From Seriola aureovittata (Eukaryota > Chordata > Actinopteri > Carangiformes > Carangidae), in NCBI RefSeq assembly GCF_021018895.1, contig NC_079380.1:9791736-9855735 (forward strand): a DNA stretch of 64,000 nucleotides, given 5' to 3'. Below, one piece after another: positions 1 to 14,261 of this stretch. The notes under the pieces are model-generated. The model was not told the origin of the DNA. It ran no database searches and saw nothing but the letters and a program-made list of their open reading frames with translations. The number at the start of each line of letters is the position of its first letter. Position 1 is the first letter of the stretch. The position numbers and the translations under genes are program-made.

Positions 1-3000
1 TCTCACTGCTGTGTTCTGTACGTTCTGGGACTTGCCTCCGCCTAGTTTCGTCTGCTCATATCCACATTCCAGCACCTTCTGATTTACAAATTAATCACTG
101 ATTATACAGACAAACGACTTCTTCATGTAAATCTGATAAGGATATGTATATGATTAAGTGCAGCAAACAAGCACTTCTGAAAAATAGCAGTTGTCACATT
201 TCAAAATATGCTTAAAGTATGTCATTAGCAGAGAGCTGAAGAAGTTAAACTTGACTTAAGTGAGGCCATTTGAATTTTTAATTATCTTAATATCTCATGT
301 GACTTTGCAGAGGCAATTCCACTCATTTACCATCATTAGGATCCACTGACGATTTCGTATGCATCTTTTTCAAGGGGCAGGTTCATCATGTTCTTCACAG
401 GCTCACTGTGAACAGGTGAAAAGTAAGCCATCCCACTGATTAAACACACAATTGCTCAACCTTTAAGAACAATTAAAGGAAATCATTAAGTTTAATGAAA
501 TACTGGAGTGGTGGTGGACTCAAAGGTTTTCCTCATTACAATGGCCCCACAAGGTCAAGTACATGTGATTCAGCTCTGTTCACCATATGAGTTAGGCCTC
601 TCTCATTAGACTCCTCATCCATAGGGAAGACCCTGTCAGATTTAGCCCTCCAACTCACTGAAAGTACATGTTGATAATAGCCAGTACTTATGGCAGTAGC
701 ACTGTTTTTACTGAAGTAAATCCCAACTCATCATGCAAAGCGATTCTGGCCCGAGTCTCACCATCTCTCCACTATAGAGCTACTTGTCTTTTGCTTGCCA
801 AGGTGCAGGCCCCTGAGGATGGCACTGAGAGCTGTACACTCAAAAGAAATTGATGCAGTAGCTCTAAAGGGAAGCGGAAAAAGCAGAAAAAAATTCTGGA
901 CTGTGTGATGTTAAAAATAAATAAATAAAGAGGGAAATGGGGTCCAGGTCAGAAACTGAGTCATGTTTCAATATGGACAGAACTCTCCCTGCTGGCAAGA
1001 TTTTCACCAAGAGGATCAATACCATTTCCAAATCCTTTCTTTAAAAACAACCTTTTGTCCACCAGTCTGTTTAGATTTAGATTTGAGATAAATATAATTG
1101 CATGGATACTCCTTGATGGAGGTTGATCCAAAGCCCAAACTCGCTAATTAGGAATCTAGGAATAATCCAATGCCAATATTAGGTTGCCCTGAGCACTAGC
1201 CCTGGATAAGCATTTGTGAAGGTCATCCCCCTCAATCAGCTCTGCTGGTTATCATGTCAGAGCAGGAATCATGACTCACAAGGCTTTCAGATTCAATGAA
1301 CGTCTTAACCTGTGACTTTTATTCCTTTTAATTTAGAAAGAATAAACAGGTCACATGGGAATCATGTCTGAGGGAACCTAATATATTAAAAACAAAGGAA
1401 TTCCCTTGCAAACACAATTCTCTGAAAAGACTCTGCAAAGAGAAAAAAAATGATTATGCACAGCACATATTTCTACTGTTAAACATTTGGAATATAGTTT
1501 ATCCTGAAGAAACTGTTCTAAATTTACCAAGGTCTTATATTTGCCTATTTGAACCCTATCTATTCTTGCATTCTGTGTCACTTTTTTAAGATCTGACATT
1601 TCAATTTCCTCGAGCCCAGAAAATTTCACTTCTGTTCACTATTTATGTTTTGACTCATAACCATCCCCAAATAAATGTGCAACTGTCGTGAGGAATGCAG
1701 AGAGGAGCTTTGTTTATGCTAGATACATTTTGGACCATATATACAATTGTATATGGGAAATGCAAACTATACCAAAACATAGTAGACTAATTGGTATTCA
1801 CATGCCAGAAAAATAGCCTTATGGTTTTCTGCCTATACCGGTGTAAATCAATGCATGAGCACATACAAAAAAGCTCAGAATACCTTTAGGATATCATATG
1901 TAGCAAGCTTCAGTCAAACCAGGAATACTTAAACAGATTGTGGTGTAAATGGATGATTATTGAATAAACAGGATAAGCATTTGAGGGAGTCTTTAGTGTC
2001 TGAGTTTCATCTTTCTAAAGCGGTGGTAGGACTACTGGATTCAATGGATCTTCCCCACTGGGGCCTCACACTGCCTGCGGCAAGAAAATGACATGAGTGA
2101 ATGAACAGCGATGTGGGAGGCTTTAAGTTTCATATGTATAATTATTTGATGAAAATAACTGAAGAAGCCATACTGAGTAAAACCAACATTAGAATCATTC
2201 AGATGTTTCTGAAAACTGTAGCCGTCAGGGAAACTATTTAACTATTTTTTCAATTAGGATGTGGGGTCTGGTCTGAACTGACTATCTGGCTAAATAATAC
2301 TGTAGTGTTAGGCGTTTAAAGACAAAATCTTAATGGTGCTTGGATCGGACTCTCTCCGATTTTAGGAACAGTGATATTGAGCAACGACTCACATTAGCCA
2401 ATGAGAGAGAGCTGACCAGGAAACATCACCACATTTGATGTTTCTCTACCAAGCAATTGACAGTAACATTTGTACCAGCCCAAAGTACTAATCCTTATAT
2501 GAAACAGCATCTCCATGGCAGTATAAGGTCAGAGAATGTATATAAATGACCACATTTCTAATGATCACAGGTTTCACTCTTCCATCCACCTGTACAAATG
2601 TGCAAAAAACAATAATGTTAGCTTGTAGCAGTAGCTTGCACTAGCCCCGTTTGAGACTAGCAATAAAACACCTCTATTCTGATTCAACAAGTCATTCTGA
2701 TTCCGTTGTCTGAGCCATGACTTCATCCATTTTTTTTCACGTATTTTGTTTTTAGGTGTCTTGACTGAATCATTTGGTGTGTTTGTTCATCTTATTAAAA
2801 TATTAAAAATCAGTTAAACGTATCGTTATGTCTGCAGTCTCTAATGTTTTTAAAATCGCTTAAGATTTGAAAATCTCCTAGTGTGTACCAAGCCTTACAA
2901 AGGTTGATTTACAACTACAAACTTTGGAATTATTTCTGAACATCACTTTAAAATCTTATTGACCCTAATATGAGCCCATAGACATACAGCTGCTTTGTAG

Positions 3001-3699
3001 AGCTCTTGCCCTTAGACTGTTGTTGGCTGCTAATTTACAGGACAAACAATGTTTTGTCACGGTTATCATGCCATGTCAAAACTAAATAGAGATGACAAAT
3101 CAATCCAGGCTGGAGATAATTTAATACACATACCATACTAAGATGAATGAGGTTTTGAGCGCTCCTGAGTGACAGGATCCTGCAGAAATGATTGAGCAGC
3201 AGAGTCTGTGGTTAAATTAACGACAGAATAAATGGATTTATGACTGTGCAAAGGACAAGCAAACAAACAACTCACTAACATCCAATATTGGTGGAAAGGA
3301 TTGAGAGCAACAGACCTCACAAAAAGGCTTCAACACTGAGAACAGAACAGTCATCTTGTGTCTAATTTTTCAGGAACACATGTACAGTATAGTACTGAAA
3401 ATGCTGTATACTTTAAAACACTGTTTTATTCTGGGACTTTGCATGAATTTATAATTGGTTCACAATTTACTTGAAATTCATGACTTGTATTGTTTTTCTT
3501 ACAAGATAAATGTTTATCTCAGTCACCAACTTTGTCACTAAGTAAGGGGTTAATTAACTGGCTAACAGTGGCAGTGTTGTGTACATGTCAGACAGAAAAA
3601 TAGAGAAATTAAATGGCCACACTATAACCTAACAGAGTGACATATGTTTTTATAGCTTTGTTTATAAATGAAGCTAAAGTTTTTATCCACACTAGCACT
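1..3699. other. Gene-free AT-rich stretch
   Basis: No exon with recognisable homology on either strand. Open frames are short (at most 83 codons) and read as random peptide. The sequence is AT-rich unique-looking DNA with no clear repeat. It could be intergenic or lie inside a long intron of a gene whose exons are outside the window. Confidence 0.5.
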
Positions 3700-3885
3700 G
3701 TGGCGCTGGGATGACAGTGTTGGAGGTCTGTCAATTGGTCTTGACTGAAATATCTCAACAACTATTCAGTGGACATAATTTTGTGTTTCCCAGAAAATAA
3801 ATCCTAATGAGTTTTGTCATCCTTTCACTTTGCATCTAGTGTCACCACCAAGTCAAAGTTTTTACTTTTACCTGTGAAATATCTC
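3700..3885 (+). repeat. Interspersed repeat fragment, 'gaaatatctcaac' family
   Basis: Contains the phrase gaaatatctcaacaactatt, then a 'gtcatcctttcac...tctagtgtcaccacca' module and a second 'gtgaaatatctcaacatc'. The same modules recur at 12230-12445, 33005-33145 (opposite strand) and 54570-55135. I recognise the arrangement from percomorph genomes but do not know its formal family name. Confidence 0.6.
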
Positions 3886-3944
3886 AACATCACTTTTCTC
3901 TACCCTCAGGTGTTTTATATCAGCATATTCTGTACAGGTTTGAG

Positions 3945-4388
3945 TAGAGTTGTCCCGATGCCTATACTAATATAGGAAATGAATCTGATACTGCCTAAAA
4001 CACTAGATTCAGTATCGGTGAGTACATAAATCTATTTACGACATCGCATAATTTATCAATAAACTTTGTAGTTTTCTTCTTTGCTGCTCTAAAACAGTAG
4101 CCTACATAGGAAGTTGCACTGTGCAGCCAGTGGCAACTGTTTTAGAGCAGCAAAGAAGAATTAGCCACTAGCAAAATGTAAGCAATTTGGCAAAATGCTA
4201 AACTGTAAAGTCCCACCACTAAAAAAGCAACATGTACAGTATGTGTGGCTTTAGTTTTAAGGGTAAGTAGTATACAGCTTTTTTTTTTTTTTTTGTATTA
4301 AACACAATGGTATTGGATCAGTACACGGTACCAGTCAATATACAAGCACCAGAACCAGGAAGGAAAAAATAGTATTGGTGCATCTCTG
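3945..4388. mobile_element. Probable hAT-type non-autonomous element (MITE)
   Basis: The left end reads tagagttgtcccgatgcc and the right end, on the opposite strand, reads cagagatgcaccaatac, giving imperfect terminal inverted repeats with the YAGAG start typical of hAT elements. GTATTGG/GTATCGG subterminal repeats lie inside both ends. There is no transposase frame. The middle holds a 25-bp perfect inverted repeat (4074-4098 against 4136-4160). I could not find a clean 8-bp target duplication, so the ends may be off by a few bases. Confidence 0.6.
4074..4160. repeat. Perfect 25-bp inverted repeat (hairpin) inside the hAT-like element
   Basis: Positions 4074-4098 are the exact reverse complement of 4136-4160, separated by 37 bases. 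The spacer and arm edge contain a second shorter pair (agttgc at 4113-4118, gcaact at 4133-4138). An RNA from either strand could fold into a long hairpin. Confidence 0.85.
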
Positions 4389-7300
4389 AGTCTCAAAGTT
4401 AAACACCAACTCTCATCTGTTGCAATAATGCAGCTCAGAAACTATTCCCCTGTCGAACTGTACTCATGGTACAAATACCTGCCTTTAGCTTCATGTCATG
4501 AACAATGAAAGTCTTTTGGAAAAATGAAAAAAAAAAAAAAAAAACCTGACAGCAAAAACAAATCAATACACCTGAGACAAGCTGGCCACAAACAAGAGTC
4601 TGTTTAAGTGGAACCTAGTTTTAAGCTAAAACCCTGTCCTTTCTTCCTGTTGCTTACATAATAACACAATAGCAATAGTGGAAGAATCTGGTTTAATACA
4701 TCAAAATATGTTACAGTGGCAGTGTGATAAAGGAGCAATTATCATTGTCATGTTACTCATTGAGCTTTATTGTCGTCTCTCAGCATGCACGCCCAATATT
4801 GATGTCTCCATCCACCTTTATCCTAATTACGCTCAGAATAATAGCTTGCTGACACGTGAAAAGAGTGGCCTTATGGGAGCACAACACTAAACATAGCTAT
4901 CAGGAGCTTTCATTATGATCTACTGGGGGCCTATAATTTATAAGCAGGATTTGTATTGCTGTTCAAGGAGATAGAAGTGCACAGTCATTTACAAAAGGTA
5001 GGCTTTTTTTATATTCACCACTGGCAGCTTTTGCAATATTATTTATTTGCTTTGTGCATTGGCAACACATTCCAAACAGGAGAAAGTTGTGGTGCAAGTG
5101 AAAGGGACACTGGGGGAAAGGGACCCTCAAGGTGCCTTTGAGCAATACACACACAGGTCTCAAGCTGCTGTGTGGCCAGCAGGAGAAGACTGTGCTATTA
5201 CTGGTAGAGGAGTGTAGACAAATTAATTTGAACACTAACTAAACCACCAGTGCAAATATTGCTGCAAAGCTGGGTGATATTAAGAAGTGTTCAGACTAAT
5301 TGTCATTGTTCATCTATGACTGCTTCCATATTAGTAAACCAAGTCGCCATGCATGCAAGGGCGTAATTTCCACTGGGGAGAGGGGGACGGGACGTGCTCA
5401 CCTCACTTTTCAGAAATCTTATTGTGATCCCCCTCAATTTCAAACTTTCTGATTGATTATTAATTCACTAAAGCTTCCTATTATTATTATGACCATTCAC
5501 TCAAACTTTGTAAACGGTAGTGAGTAATTTGAAGAGGTTTCTTTTGCCCTGGACTCTCAGGAAATATGCATCCTCTGTGTTTTTGGGCCAAAAAGATCAT
5601 TAGTCTGTTGTCTCTTCATGCCTCCAGCAGGTCTTTATGAAGTAGATTAGATAGAATGCTTTAACCCAAAAAAAGTGGGAACATCCATCATATAATGTAT
5701 TTGGCAAAGGAGTTAGGCTCTCAATGCTTTTTAAAGTTAACAGTTATGTCTAAATTAATTAGGCTCCTGCTCTTTAATCTGCATGAACAAACTATATGTA
5801 GTGGGTAATAAAGCTGCGACTGTTTGCTACAGTTTACAGTGAGCACTGGTGAATGACACTAAACATCAGGGAGCACTTCCAGAATGTAAACAATTAAGTT
5901 TACAAGCTACTTAATTGCCTGCAGATACTACCACATTAACTTTGCCTCTAAATGTATTTAATACTGATTTAAAACAGTGATTTACAATACTGCGGTTTGA
6001 GCACAGTTAATTAGATTACACTAGTTCATTATGACTAAAAATATGTTACTTCTGTTACTGCATCCATCGTGCCAAACCGTTCTGTTTTCTTATTTAATGC
6101 ATTATACTGTCTGCCAATGCAGAGAAAACTAACAGAAGCCAAAAGTTCAAACAAAACCAACAGATACCTGACACAAAAAGCAGACAACTTTGAAAGGTGA
6201 CTTTCAAACACACAGGATATATTTTGGAACATCTCTGCAGTTGGTTCAGATTTTTCTTTCCTGAAATGTTACAAGTTATTCAGCTCATTCCAGATGTGTA
6301 AAAGCACATTTCTATCTATAATACTACATTAATCATGGATTATAACATTAAATTGTTTGAGGAAGGGTGTTATTTTTCACAGACTTTGTTTTCAAAAGCT
6401 GCCAACATCTGTGAACATCACTGTAACAATGAAATAATGGTTAAATGGAACATTTTCAGATATATCTTGCTTTTAAACAACACACAACTTCCAGTTGGGC
6501 TACATGTCCTTGCAATATCAGATCTTTCCAATGCCACTTAACTGTAGGCACTGTATGTTCTTCATTGATCAATGCACTTCCCACGCGGCTACAGTTCAAT
6601 GGTCCTAAAGTGAATACTTTGGGTCACAATCATACTTTCAGTTCAATTCCTAGGAGCAACACTTGATTGAAAATGGCGTGTTGGGCTTTAGATTCAGAGC
6701 TGTCTGATAAGCAGTTTGCAGAAGTAATAAGAGCAGAACAGCTTTGTTAACAGTTGTCTTGGGAGGGGCAACATTCAGCTCTTATTTCATCAGACCTCTG
6801 ATTGCAGGGATTAATTAACTCTGCAGTCCTGGCGTGTGTCTCAGAGGAGTGCTTCCATTTTGATGTGGGAATTCTTGATGCAGATTTACTGTAGCCTAAT
6901 TGGTTTCGGCAAGATTACATATCAGATTTTTAACTGACATCAAGAAACACATTTTTGAAAGGCTAAAAATGCTGAAACTGCACACTCTGATACGACACTG
7001 CACTGCACAGGTTACGAACCTGCGGCTCACTGTGTGCATTTAAGTCATGTATGAGCAGAAACTTCTCAGGATGTATCCATAACTTTACAAGTATTTTTAA
7101 GCACTTCATCAAATGTTCAGCTTTGATGGCCAATAACAGCTGGAACTAGCAGTAGGCGATCTGGCCAAAAGATCATATGAAAATCTTTTTGGGTAGAATA
7201 GCAATCCACCATCTGAATCGCAAGTATCCCCATTAGTTATAATAAAGCCTGTCACTACAACTCAAGGCTAAAGGCCCAACTCACATATCTCTACATCCTT

Positions 7301-7702
7301 TTTCCACTCTCATTTAATTCTTAAAGTCCTGGCTGGAAGTTGTGATTCATATCTTTCAGCCATCTCAACACTTCCTATAAGATTTTTGTCTGCTAGCCAC
7401 GACTCTTTGCCCACAATGCTGTCTTCTGTTCAGCGCTGCTGTTTATCTATTCATGAGGTGCTATATGTAAGTGTTTCAATTAGGAAGTTCAGTTGTTGCT
7501 GACCAGCTAGTCTCTCACTCAGGCAGGTCTCTCCTCCCCTGGGCAGACTGCAACTCCACCTTCTTGGACTGCAGCTGGTGACAGTGGCTCTTGTTCTGCT
7601 TTGGTGGAGAACTTGCACATGTGCTCCTACGCCAAGCTTGCCATCGCTGCAGAGCAGAACAAGGATTGCTGTCGTCAGCTGCAGTTAGCAGGATAGCTGT
7701 TT
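4389..7702. other. Gene-free AT-rich stretch
   Basis: No exon or clear mobile element recognised. Contains an A run near 4529-4545. Open frames of up to 90 codons on both strands resemble no family I know. Confidence 0.45.
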
Positions 7703-7748
7703 AACAGTTCAAACAGTTCAAACAGTTCAAAAGTTCAAAAGTTCAAAA
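7703..7748. repeat. Short tandem repeat, unit acagttcaa / aagttcaa
   Basis: Three copies of a 9-bp unit (acagttcaa) run into two or three copies of an 8-bp variant (aagttcaa). A short degenerate minisatellite. Confidence 0.8.
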
Positions 7749-10700
7749 TCTTTTAAAAGTTAAATAACTAAATCTAGCATCTTTTAATGATGCAATTGGC
7801 ACAATTCATCTGAAAAGTAGATGATATGCCAAAGTAAGATCTTCCATGGTGTAATATCATCAGATAAGAAGAGTGTCAGATACAAGAACAGCAGCAAACC
7901 TCAAAGGCTGACTATATCCTTTCAAGCTGCAGGTTCATTAGCCAATTACCCATCAGCCTACTGTTGCTGACGTAGATGTCAAGTTTGGGCATTAGTTTAT
8001 ATACTGTGGGCTAATTCTGAACCTTAAGGAATGCGCACTGTAGTAAACACAGTGTACCGCAACTCCAATGAGTGCCAGAATAAGTATGAGGGTGGTGTTT
8101 GTGGGACACCAGAATTAAATGCTGAGCCTCCAGGAGGCTTTTAGGTCCATGTCTGTGAAACACCTCTGGATGGAGGTGCCAACTTTACAACCCTAATGAA
8201 ACACTTAGCCTCCTCAGGCCTTTGTCCTACTTTTACAACACTTAAGATAGTCATAGCAGGTACCATGTACTATTTTTACCTGACACGGGAGCAGTTCAAT
8301 CAGCCAGAGTAACATTAATGAAATGCAAGGGATAGCAGAGATGTTCAATTTGAACTGTTCAGGGCAGTGGCCCATAATCCAAAGCGTGGGGGGGGGCAGT
8401 AGACACCGACTTGCAGTTGGGTTGGGGTTTGATTAGAAACACACCGATAAATCTGCCAGGCCGATATTAGCTTATTGCAGATACTATACTGGTGTATATG
8501 CCGGCTGATAAGTGCGAAGAAATTGCAGTACAAAATGCCAAAATATGTTTCACATAGTTTAGAAAAAGCATCATTATTATATAGTTTGTCCACCACATCA
8601 CGCTTAAAATTGATGTATGTAAAAGGAAAGATAGAAATTTGAGGGATTAGTGTCAAGAATCTTCACGTATTTGTTTGATTTTTATTAGTAGAAAAATTTA
8701 ATCTTGCAATCTATCTTGCAAAACATACCTTATTAAAATGTAATTCGTTGAGTTATAGTAGTTTTAGTTTTGTTATACTGGACTGGATTTTATATCTCAA
8801 ACCCCACCAGACAACCTCCACACTGTGTTGTCTGGTAATGAAACTGAACCTGACCCAACTTTTTGTATCAAATATGCTGAAGAGCACCGTCCAGGTGGAA
8901 CACCGTACGTGAACAACATTTATTCTGCAGTGATCTCTGCATACGTTTTTAAGAGTTTGAAATCCTCTCTAATACCATTGTAAAACTTTATGCCAATCGT
9001 TGGTGTCTGACAAGCTTGAAAACTAAAATGTGGGTAAATGGATAAACTGCTAAAACATCTTTCCGAATAGATTTTCACATTTTCATCTTATCACCAGTAC
9101 CTGTAGCAACACGCCCACACACCAACACAGCCTCTTGGTTTTGTGGGTTTTTTGTTTTTTTTTTTTTGTTTTTTTTGTTTGTTTTTTTTAAACATAGCGC
9201 TATTTTTGGTTTGAATGCCCACTAAAAGAGGTTTTTGTAATTGCCAGGAGAGAACATCGTCACACCTTTTATCTTGGCCTCAAATCAACCTTTGTGACAG
9301 TTTCACACTCTTTCTGTCCGAGCATCTACCCAAGGGTACAGAAATGGTAAAATTTCCAAACCTGCCAAAAATCTACCGAGATAAGGGGTAAAGAGGTCAT
9401 GTAGTTTCATGTAACCACAGAAGTTTGGCTACCCAGTGGAAGGACATATTTGACAGTATATGTCTGTGCCTTGGCCAGTGAGCAGACAGGACTGAGTGGC
9501 CCTCCCTCAGGGCTGCCACTCTCTGCTGTCTGCTGCGAGGATGAGGCACTGTGGTGAAGCCTCTCTGCGCAGCACCCCTGGGACCCAGGCTTGTGAACGT
9601 TCTGTCACAAGCAGTGAGCACCCACGTCAGGCTGGGATTGCTCTGTTACATATACTCCAGCGGAGGCTTTAATGAGTCCATGTTTTTCAGTTTTATCAAG
9701 CAAATTTTGCTTGCTGTTGTCAGATATCTCCCACCAGGAAATAGAAAACAGGAAATGGATTCTTCGTACCAATTTGGAGAATTTTGACAAAACCTTAGTG
9801 CGTACGATATTGCAGTGATAGTCCTAGATGTATACAGGGAATTTTTGATAGTACATAGAATGTATTTTCTTTACTGGTCAAAGAATGATGGAAAACCAGT
9901 AGAGACAAAAAGACCTACAATTTCTTATCAAGGACACAAATATTTTGACATTTATCACATTTTGTCAGTACTTGCAAATTGTATAACAATAATTCCGAGG
10001 AATACAATTATCAAATAATGCAACCTGGACCCTGACAAGTGGCAGAAAATTGATGGATGGACTAATCATAAAAAACTGTCAATTTAAGTTCATTTAAGTT
10101 TTTGCAAAACTAACATAAGCCCATTATGAGTCAATAAGCTTCCTAGTTACTGGAGTTATTAGTTGTAACAGTGTTTGCAACAGGTCTGATGGTGCTGACT
10201 CTAATTCCACAAAAGGATTAAACAGCCTCCTACATATGTTATCCACTGTCACACCAGTCTCACTTGTAGTTTATACTGTTGATGTACAATGTCTCCCAAT
10301 AATCCGCAACAACATACAAGCAAGCAAGAAAAAATATTCAAGACTTTTTAATACCTTCTCAGGCCTTTTTTTCTAAATTAAATGATTTTCAAGACTTTTC
10401 AAAAACCTGCAGATAGTTATCTGGTAACAACAGATTTCCCAAGGTAGCGTAGTAACATTCAAATCTAAACCGCAACTTATTTACAAGAATAGATCTGAAA
10501 TGTAAAGCCAGTCAGTCCCTTAAGCCCCATCCAGTCTTCACCTAGGGCCCAATTAGAGGAGTTGTGGTGACAAGTCAAGCATTACTGGCCTCCACAAGCC
10601 AAAGAGATCTGGACTCTTGTTTATTATCTCTTATTTCAATTGTAGAAACCACATCAGAATTCTCCTTCAGCGTGCTATTAATAAGTGCCAAAACAATGTA

Positions 10701-12095
10701 AGCTGCATGGCCAGTACATGTTCAATTAGGATTACCCAGAGACACAATTCATTGGGACTGTGGAGTTCAAGTCTTCATGAAGCTTGTCAAACTGCACAAA
10801 CTTCCATCTGGCCTTAAAGGGTTCAGATTTGCAATTAACTAAAGCGACAGCGAGGAGAACAATACACCTACCCCTGCCACCCCCAGCCCAAAGCTTTTCC
10901 ATTATTTTAACAAGCACAGCAACATATTGTATGTTAATAGATTTCCTCCCAGGACTCTAGAGCTCACCCGGCTTGTTGTCAGTCTTGTTGATTAACAGGA
11001 ACGCAATTAGAATTTGAGGACACTGTTTAACATTAGTATTCCCGATATACGGCTTAATGCACCTACATGGTCTTCTTGGTGTCACCCGCCTCCTGTACCT
11101 GGCTGTTTCCTCCTCAGGAAGTGTCTCTGTTTGACCTTCGATGAGCATCACGCCTAAACCTATCACTGTGTTAATTTGAGTCGTGATTACATCTCAAACA
11201 AAGCCTTACCCTCTCCAAATGCTCCACGAATACTAATAAGTCATATCCAAGTGCATCTATTGCAGCAGCGAATGCTCCTTTAATTAATCTCTGACTAAAT
11301 TAGTCTAATTACATTACAATATTTCTAAGACACTTCAAGATATTGTAATGAATTTAAAATGGAGGAAAACCCGCATTTTGAGTGTCCTAGCAAAACAAAA
11401 GTACAATAGAGCTGTGGAGTGTCAAAACACATTTGAATGCAACAAGAAAAAATGGGTCACAACCCTGGATGAGTATCAGTAATCCATATCCTTGACACCT
11501 TAAATTAAAAAAAGGACTGGCCAATTACTTATGTTGTTTCCATTAAAAATGAGATCAAGAATACGACTAGACCAATAAACTGGCCTGACCGATGTACTGG
11601 GTGATAATTGCAGATATTGAGATATTGGTATCATTGTCTTTACTAAAGTATATACTATAGTTTAGCAAATGACAAACTGAACCAAGCGCTGACTATGACT
11701 ACAATGTCTGATAATCTCAGAGAAAAGAAGTTCAAATCCAGGAAAATCCAAATACTTCAAATAGTTGGGCATTTAGCTGCAGTAATTCTGCAGACAAGAG
11801 GAGCAGAGCAGCAGAGTGGGTTCAGGACCACAGCTCCCAGTACAGCTCCCATTGAGTCCAGTGTTACATAATAAACAGTGGGCAGAAAACAGGAATTTAG
11901 TCTGAGTCTATTCTAATAAGCTAATTAAAGTGCTCAAAGTCTGTATGATCAGGTCAGATCTACAGAATTTTATACCGTAGACACCGTGCTGTCTCCAGAT
12001 GGGTTCTGGTGGTTATCAAGAGCAGAAACAGGACGGCAGCAGACAGCATATCTAATTATCTAATCTGACTATAAAGCAAGAATCTATTTCTGCCT

Positions 12096-12097
<2 letters not shown>
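7749..12097. other. Gene-free stretch with repeat fragments
   Basis: No coding exon recognised. Around 8430-8540 the text (accgataaatctgccaggcc and later cggctgataag) resembles ends of ATCGGCC-rich hAT elements, and 11570-11660 has a weaker version. A T-rich run is at 9140-9190. The GC-richer patch at 9400-9660 has two short overlapping frames on opposite strands that match no family I know. Confidence 0.4.
10019..10066 (+). repeat. LINE/SINE 3' tail fragment
   Basis: The text 'caacctggaccctgacaag' followed by 'tggcagaaaattgatggatg' resembles the 3' tail (..gataagcggaagaaaatggatgg) shared by L2-type LINEs and related SINEs in fish. Only the tail is present, as expected for a 5'-truncated insertion. 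Confidence 0.45.

Positions 12098-12154
<57 letters not shown>
12098..12154. repeat. (GT)n microsatellite
   Basis: An uninterrupted run of about 28 GT units. It produces long artificial open frames on both strands (poly Cys-Val on plus, poly His-Thr on minus) that are not genes. Confidence 0.97.
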
Positions 12155-12155
<1 letters not shown>

Positions 12156-12229
12156 TATTAAAGTAAAGAAACAACATTTGATTTTGGGATGGTTTATATT
12201 CACTTTGAGTTGGTTGAAATTGTTTTTCA

Positions 12230-12445
12230 GGACAGTGGTGAAGAAGTTTGGTGGTTTCCAGAGGATGAATCCCTCATACTTAAGTGATCCCCCTAATTGA
12301 TTTTTTTTTTTCTTATACCATTTTGATTTTCTACCGAATATCTCAACATTTACTACATGGATTGGCACAAAATTTGGCACTGACATTTGTCTTGGCATGT
12401 TAGCATGCAAACACGCTAAGCTAAGATGGTGAACAAGGTAAACGG
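12230..12445 (+). repeat. Interspersed repeat fragment, 'gaaatatctcaac' family
   Basis: Carries 'gaggatgaatccctcatac', 'gtgatcccc', 'gaatatctcaacatttac', 'ggattggcacaaaatttggc' and a 'gttagcatgcaaacacgcta' module. Part of the family also seen at 3700-3885, 33005-33145 and 54570-55135. Confidence 0.65.
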
Positions 12446-14261
12446 TATATCTGTGCAGTGCGGATTGGACACTTCTGGCCAGAAGTGCTGTATCAGTTTC
12501 TGCCGAGGACAACATACTTGAAACGCTCCCTCTCCTCACCACAAGGCTACAAGCCCGTCTGTTCTTACAGCATCTCTCACTAGTATATACAACCAGGTTA
12601 CAATGAAAACCGCTCAGAAAAAAAAAAAAAACACCGGAACCCAAAAGGACTGGCACAAATGGCAGTGATGTCAACACTAACAATGTTAAAGCTTAGGATC
12701 CTCAGACAAGTAATAGTAACGTTACTAAGGTGACGCAGGTTCAGGTTTGAAGCAGTTCAAAGACAAGTTTCAGGCAAACTTGCTCAGAGCATATCTGTGG
12801 CTCAAACTGAACAATGGTTAAATGAGCTCCTCGATTTGTGCGGTGCTGAGATTTTTTACCAGCTGATGTTACAAAGTGTCAACTTTAAGTCATCACCAGA
12901 TGATGTTTCTCACCCAGCACCTTTTAAAAGGAAGCATGAGGCAGATTTAGCAAAGACTGATGTCATGTGAATGCAGATTCAGCGCATAAAACAGGATTAA
13001 AACTAAAATCATAAATTCACTGAGTAATACAAACCTCACTAATTTGATGCTAATTTCAGAGCCTAATCGTTGAAGTTGTTTATCCAGTAAAACTGTGAAA
13101 CTGTTTATCAAACAAGCAGTTGGACTTAATCAATTGAATAAAAAACTAAGGAAAACAATCATTAGCGGCAGGCCTAATTCCAACAAAACATATAGGCTAC
13201 AAAGGACAGACACACAGAGGTTTGTTGCTGCGTGTTTGTATGGATTTGCTGATTTGCTGACAGGGAGATGGGTGATTTTCAACAGAGAGGAATGATTCAG
13301 ACCACTTCAGTTAGCTCATTTTACCCTGAGGACGATCGAGGAGCTTCCATTATTTCACTTCTCTCTCAGTAAACTGGTGCTGTTGTAAAAGCTGCAGTTA
13401 CTGCTTAAATGTATAATTGTTCAGGTAACGGCCTGTTGTAACTGTGATGAAGACATCAGCTGTTGGTTGTCGCTGAGATAATTCAGTGGATCCTGCTTCT
13501 GTCCCCACTCCTACGCAGACATCCCACACAGTTATCAGGCACTATGAATAATCTATTCAGAGCACTCCAGCAGTGTGATAATATGTTGGAGGGACCTGCC
13601 AGTTAATGATACACTTGTGATTCTGAGCATAAAAGGTTTACAGACACTGAAAAAATGCCTATTACAAAGACACCATTTGGTTCTCTGAAATTTTTCTTTC
13701 CAGTTGAGATGTCCGAGAACAAAGTTTCTTATCTTTACAACTACAGCACCTACATAGTGCATGTTTCACACTGAGGGATTGCGTACTAAAGTTCCACATC
13801 AACAACGTTTAGATACAGTAGATACAGTGAAGCCCCGCAACAAACTTTTCATTGTATCTTTATATGAGACAATGAACTCTACCTACACATTCCTGGAACA
13901 GCAGTGGGAACAAACATGGCTGCGGGTTATGCAGCTCTTTCAGTGGGTTGACTACAGGGAACTGTTTTCATGTTATCCAGAGAAGAGTCATTTTCTACAT
14001 TGTGTAGTTTGCTGGGAGATCTATACATAAAATCTGCTTTTATTTGAAGTCCTTTTATCTAATTATCAAGTGGTGGTGTTACTGTGCCTTAAAGTTGCAA
14101 TAAGTGTTTTCAAAATCATCATAATTATAATTATTACTAGTATTATTAGTACTATAATGTTGTGAAGACAATATTGACATATGGTGAACTTATTATAGTA
14201 AATAGTTGATTATCTACTCATCCAACAGTTATGAAGTAACATTATCATTAATTTAGATTTG
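12446..14261. other. Gene-free stretch
   Basis: No exon or repeat I can name. Open frames of up to 69 codons look random. An A-run at 12618-12631 is the only low-complexity tract. Confidence 0.4.

Noticed and set aside
12084..12683. 199-codon minus-strand open frame
   Set aside because: It runs through the (GT)n microsatellite as poly His-Thr. The rest has no domain features and overlaps an interspersed repeat.
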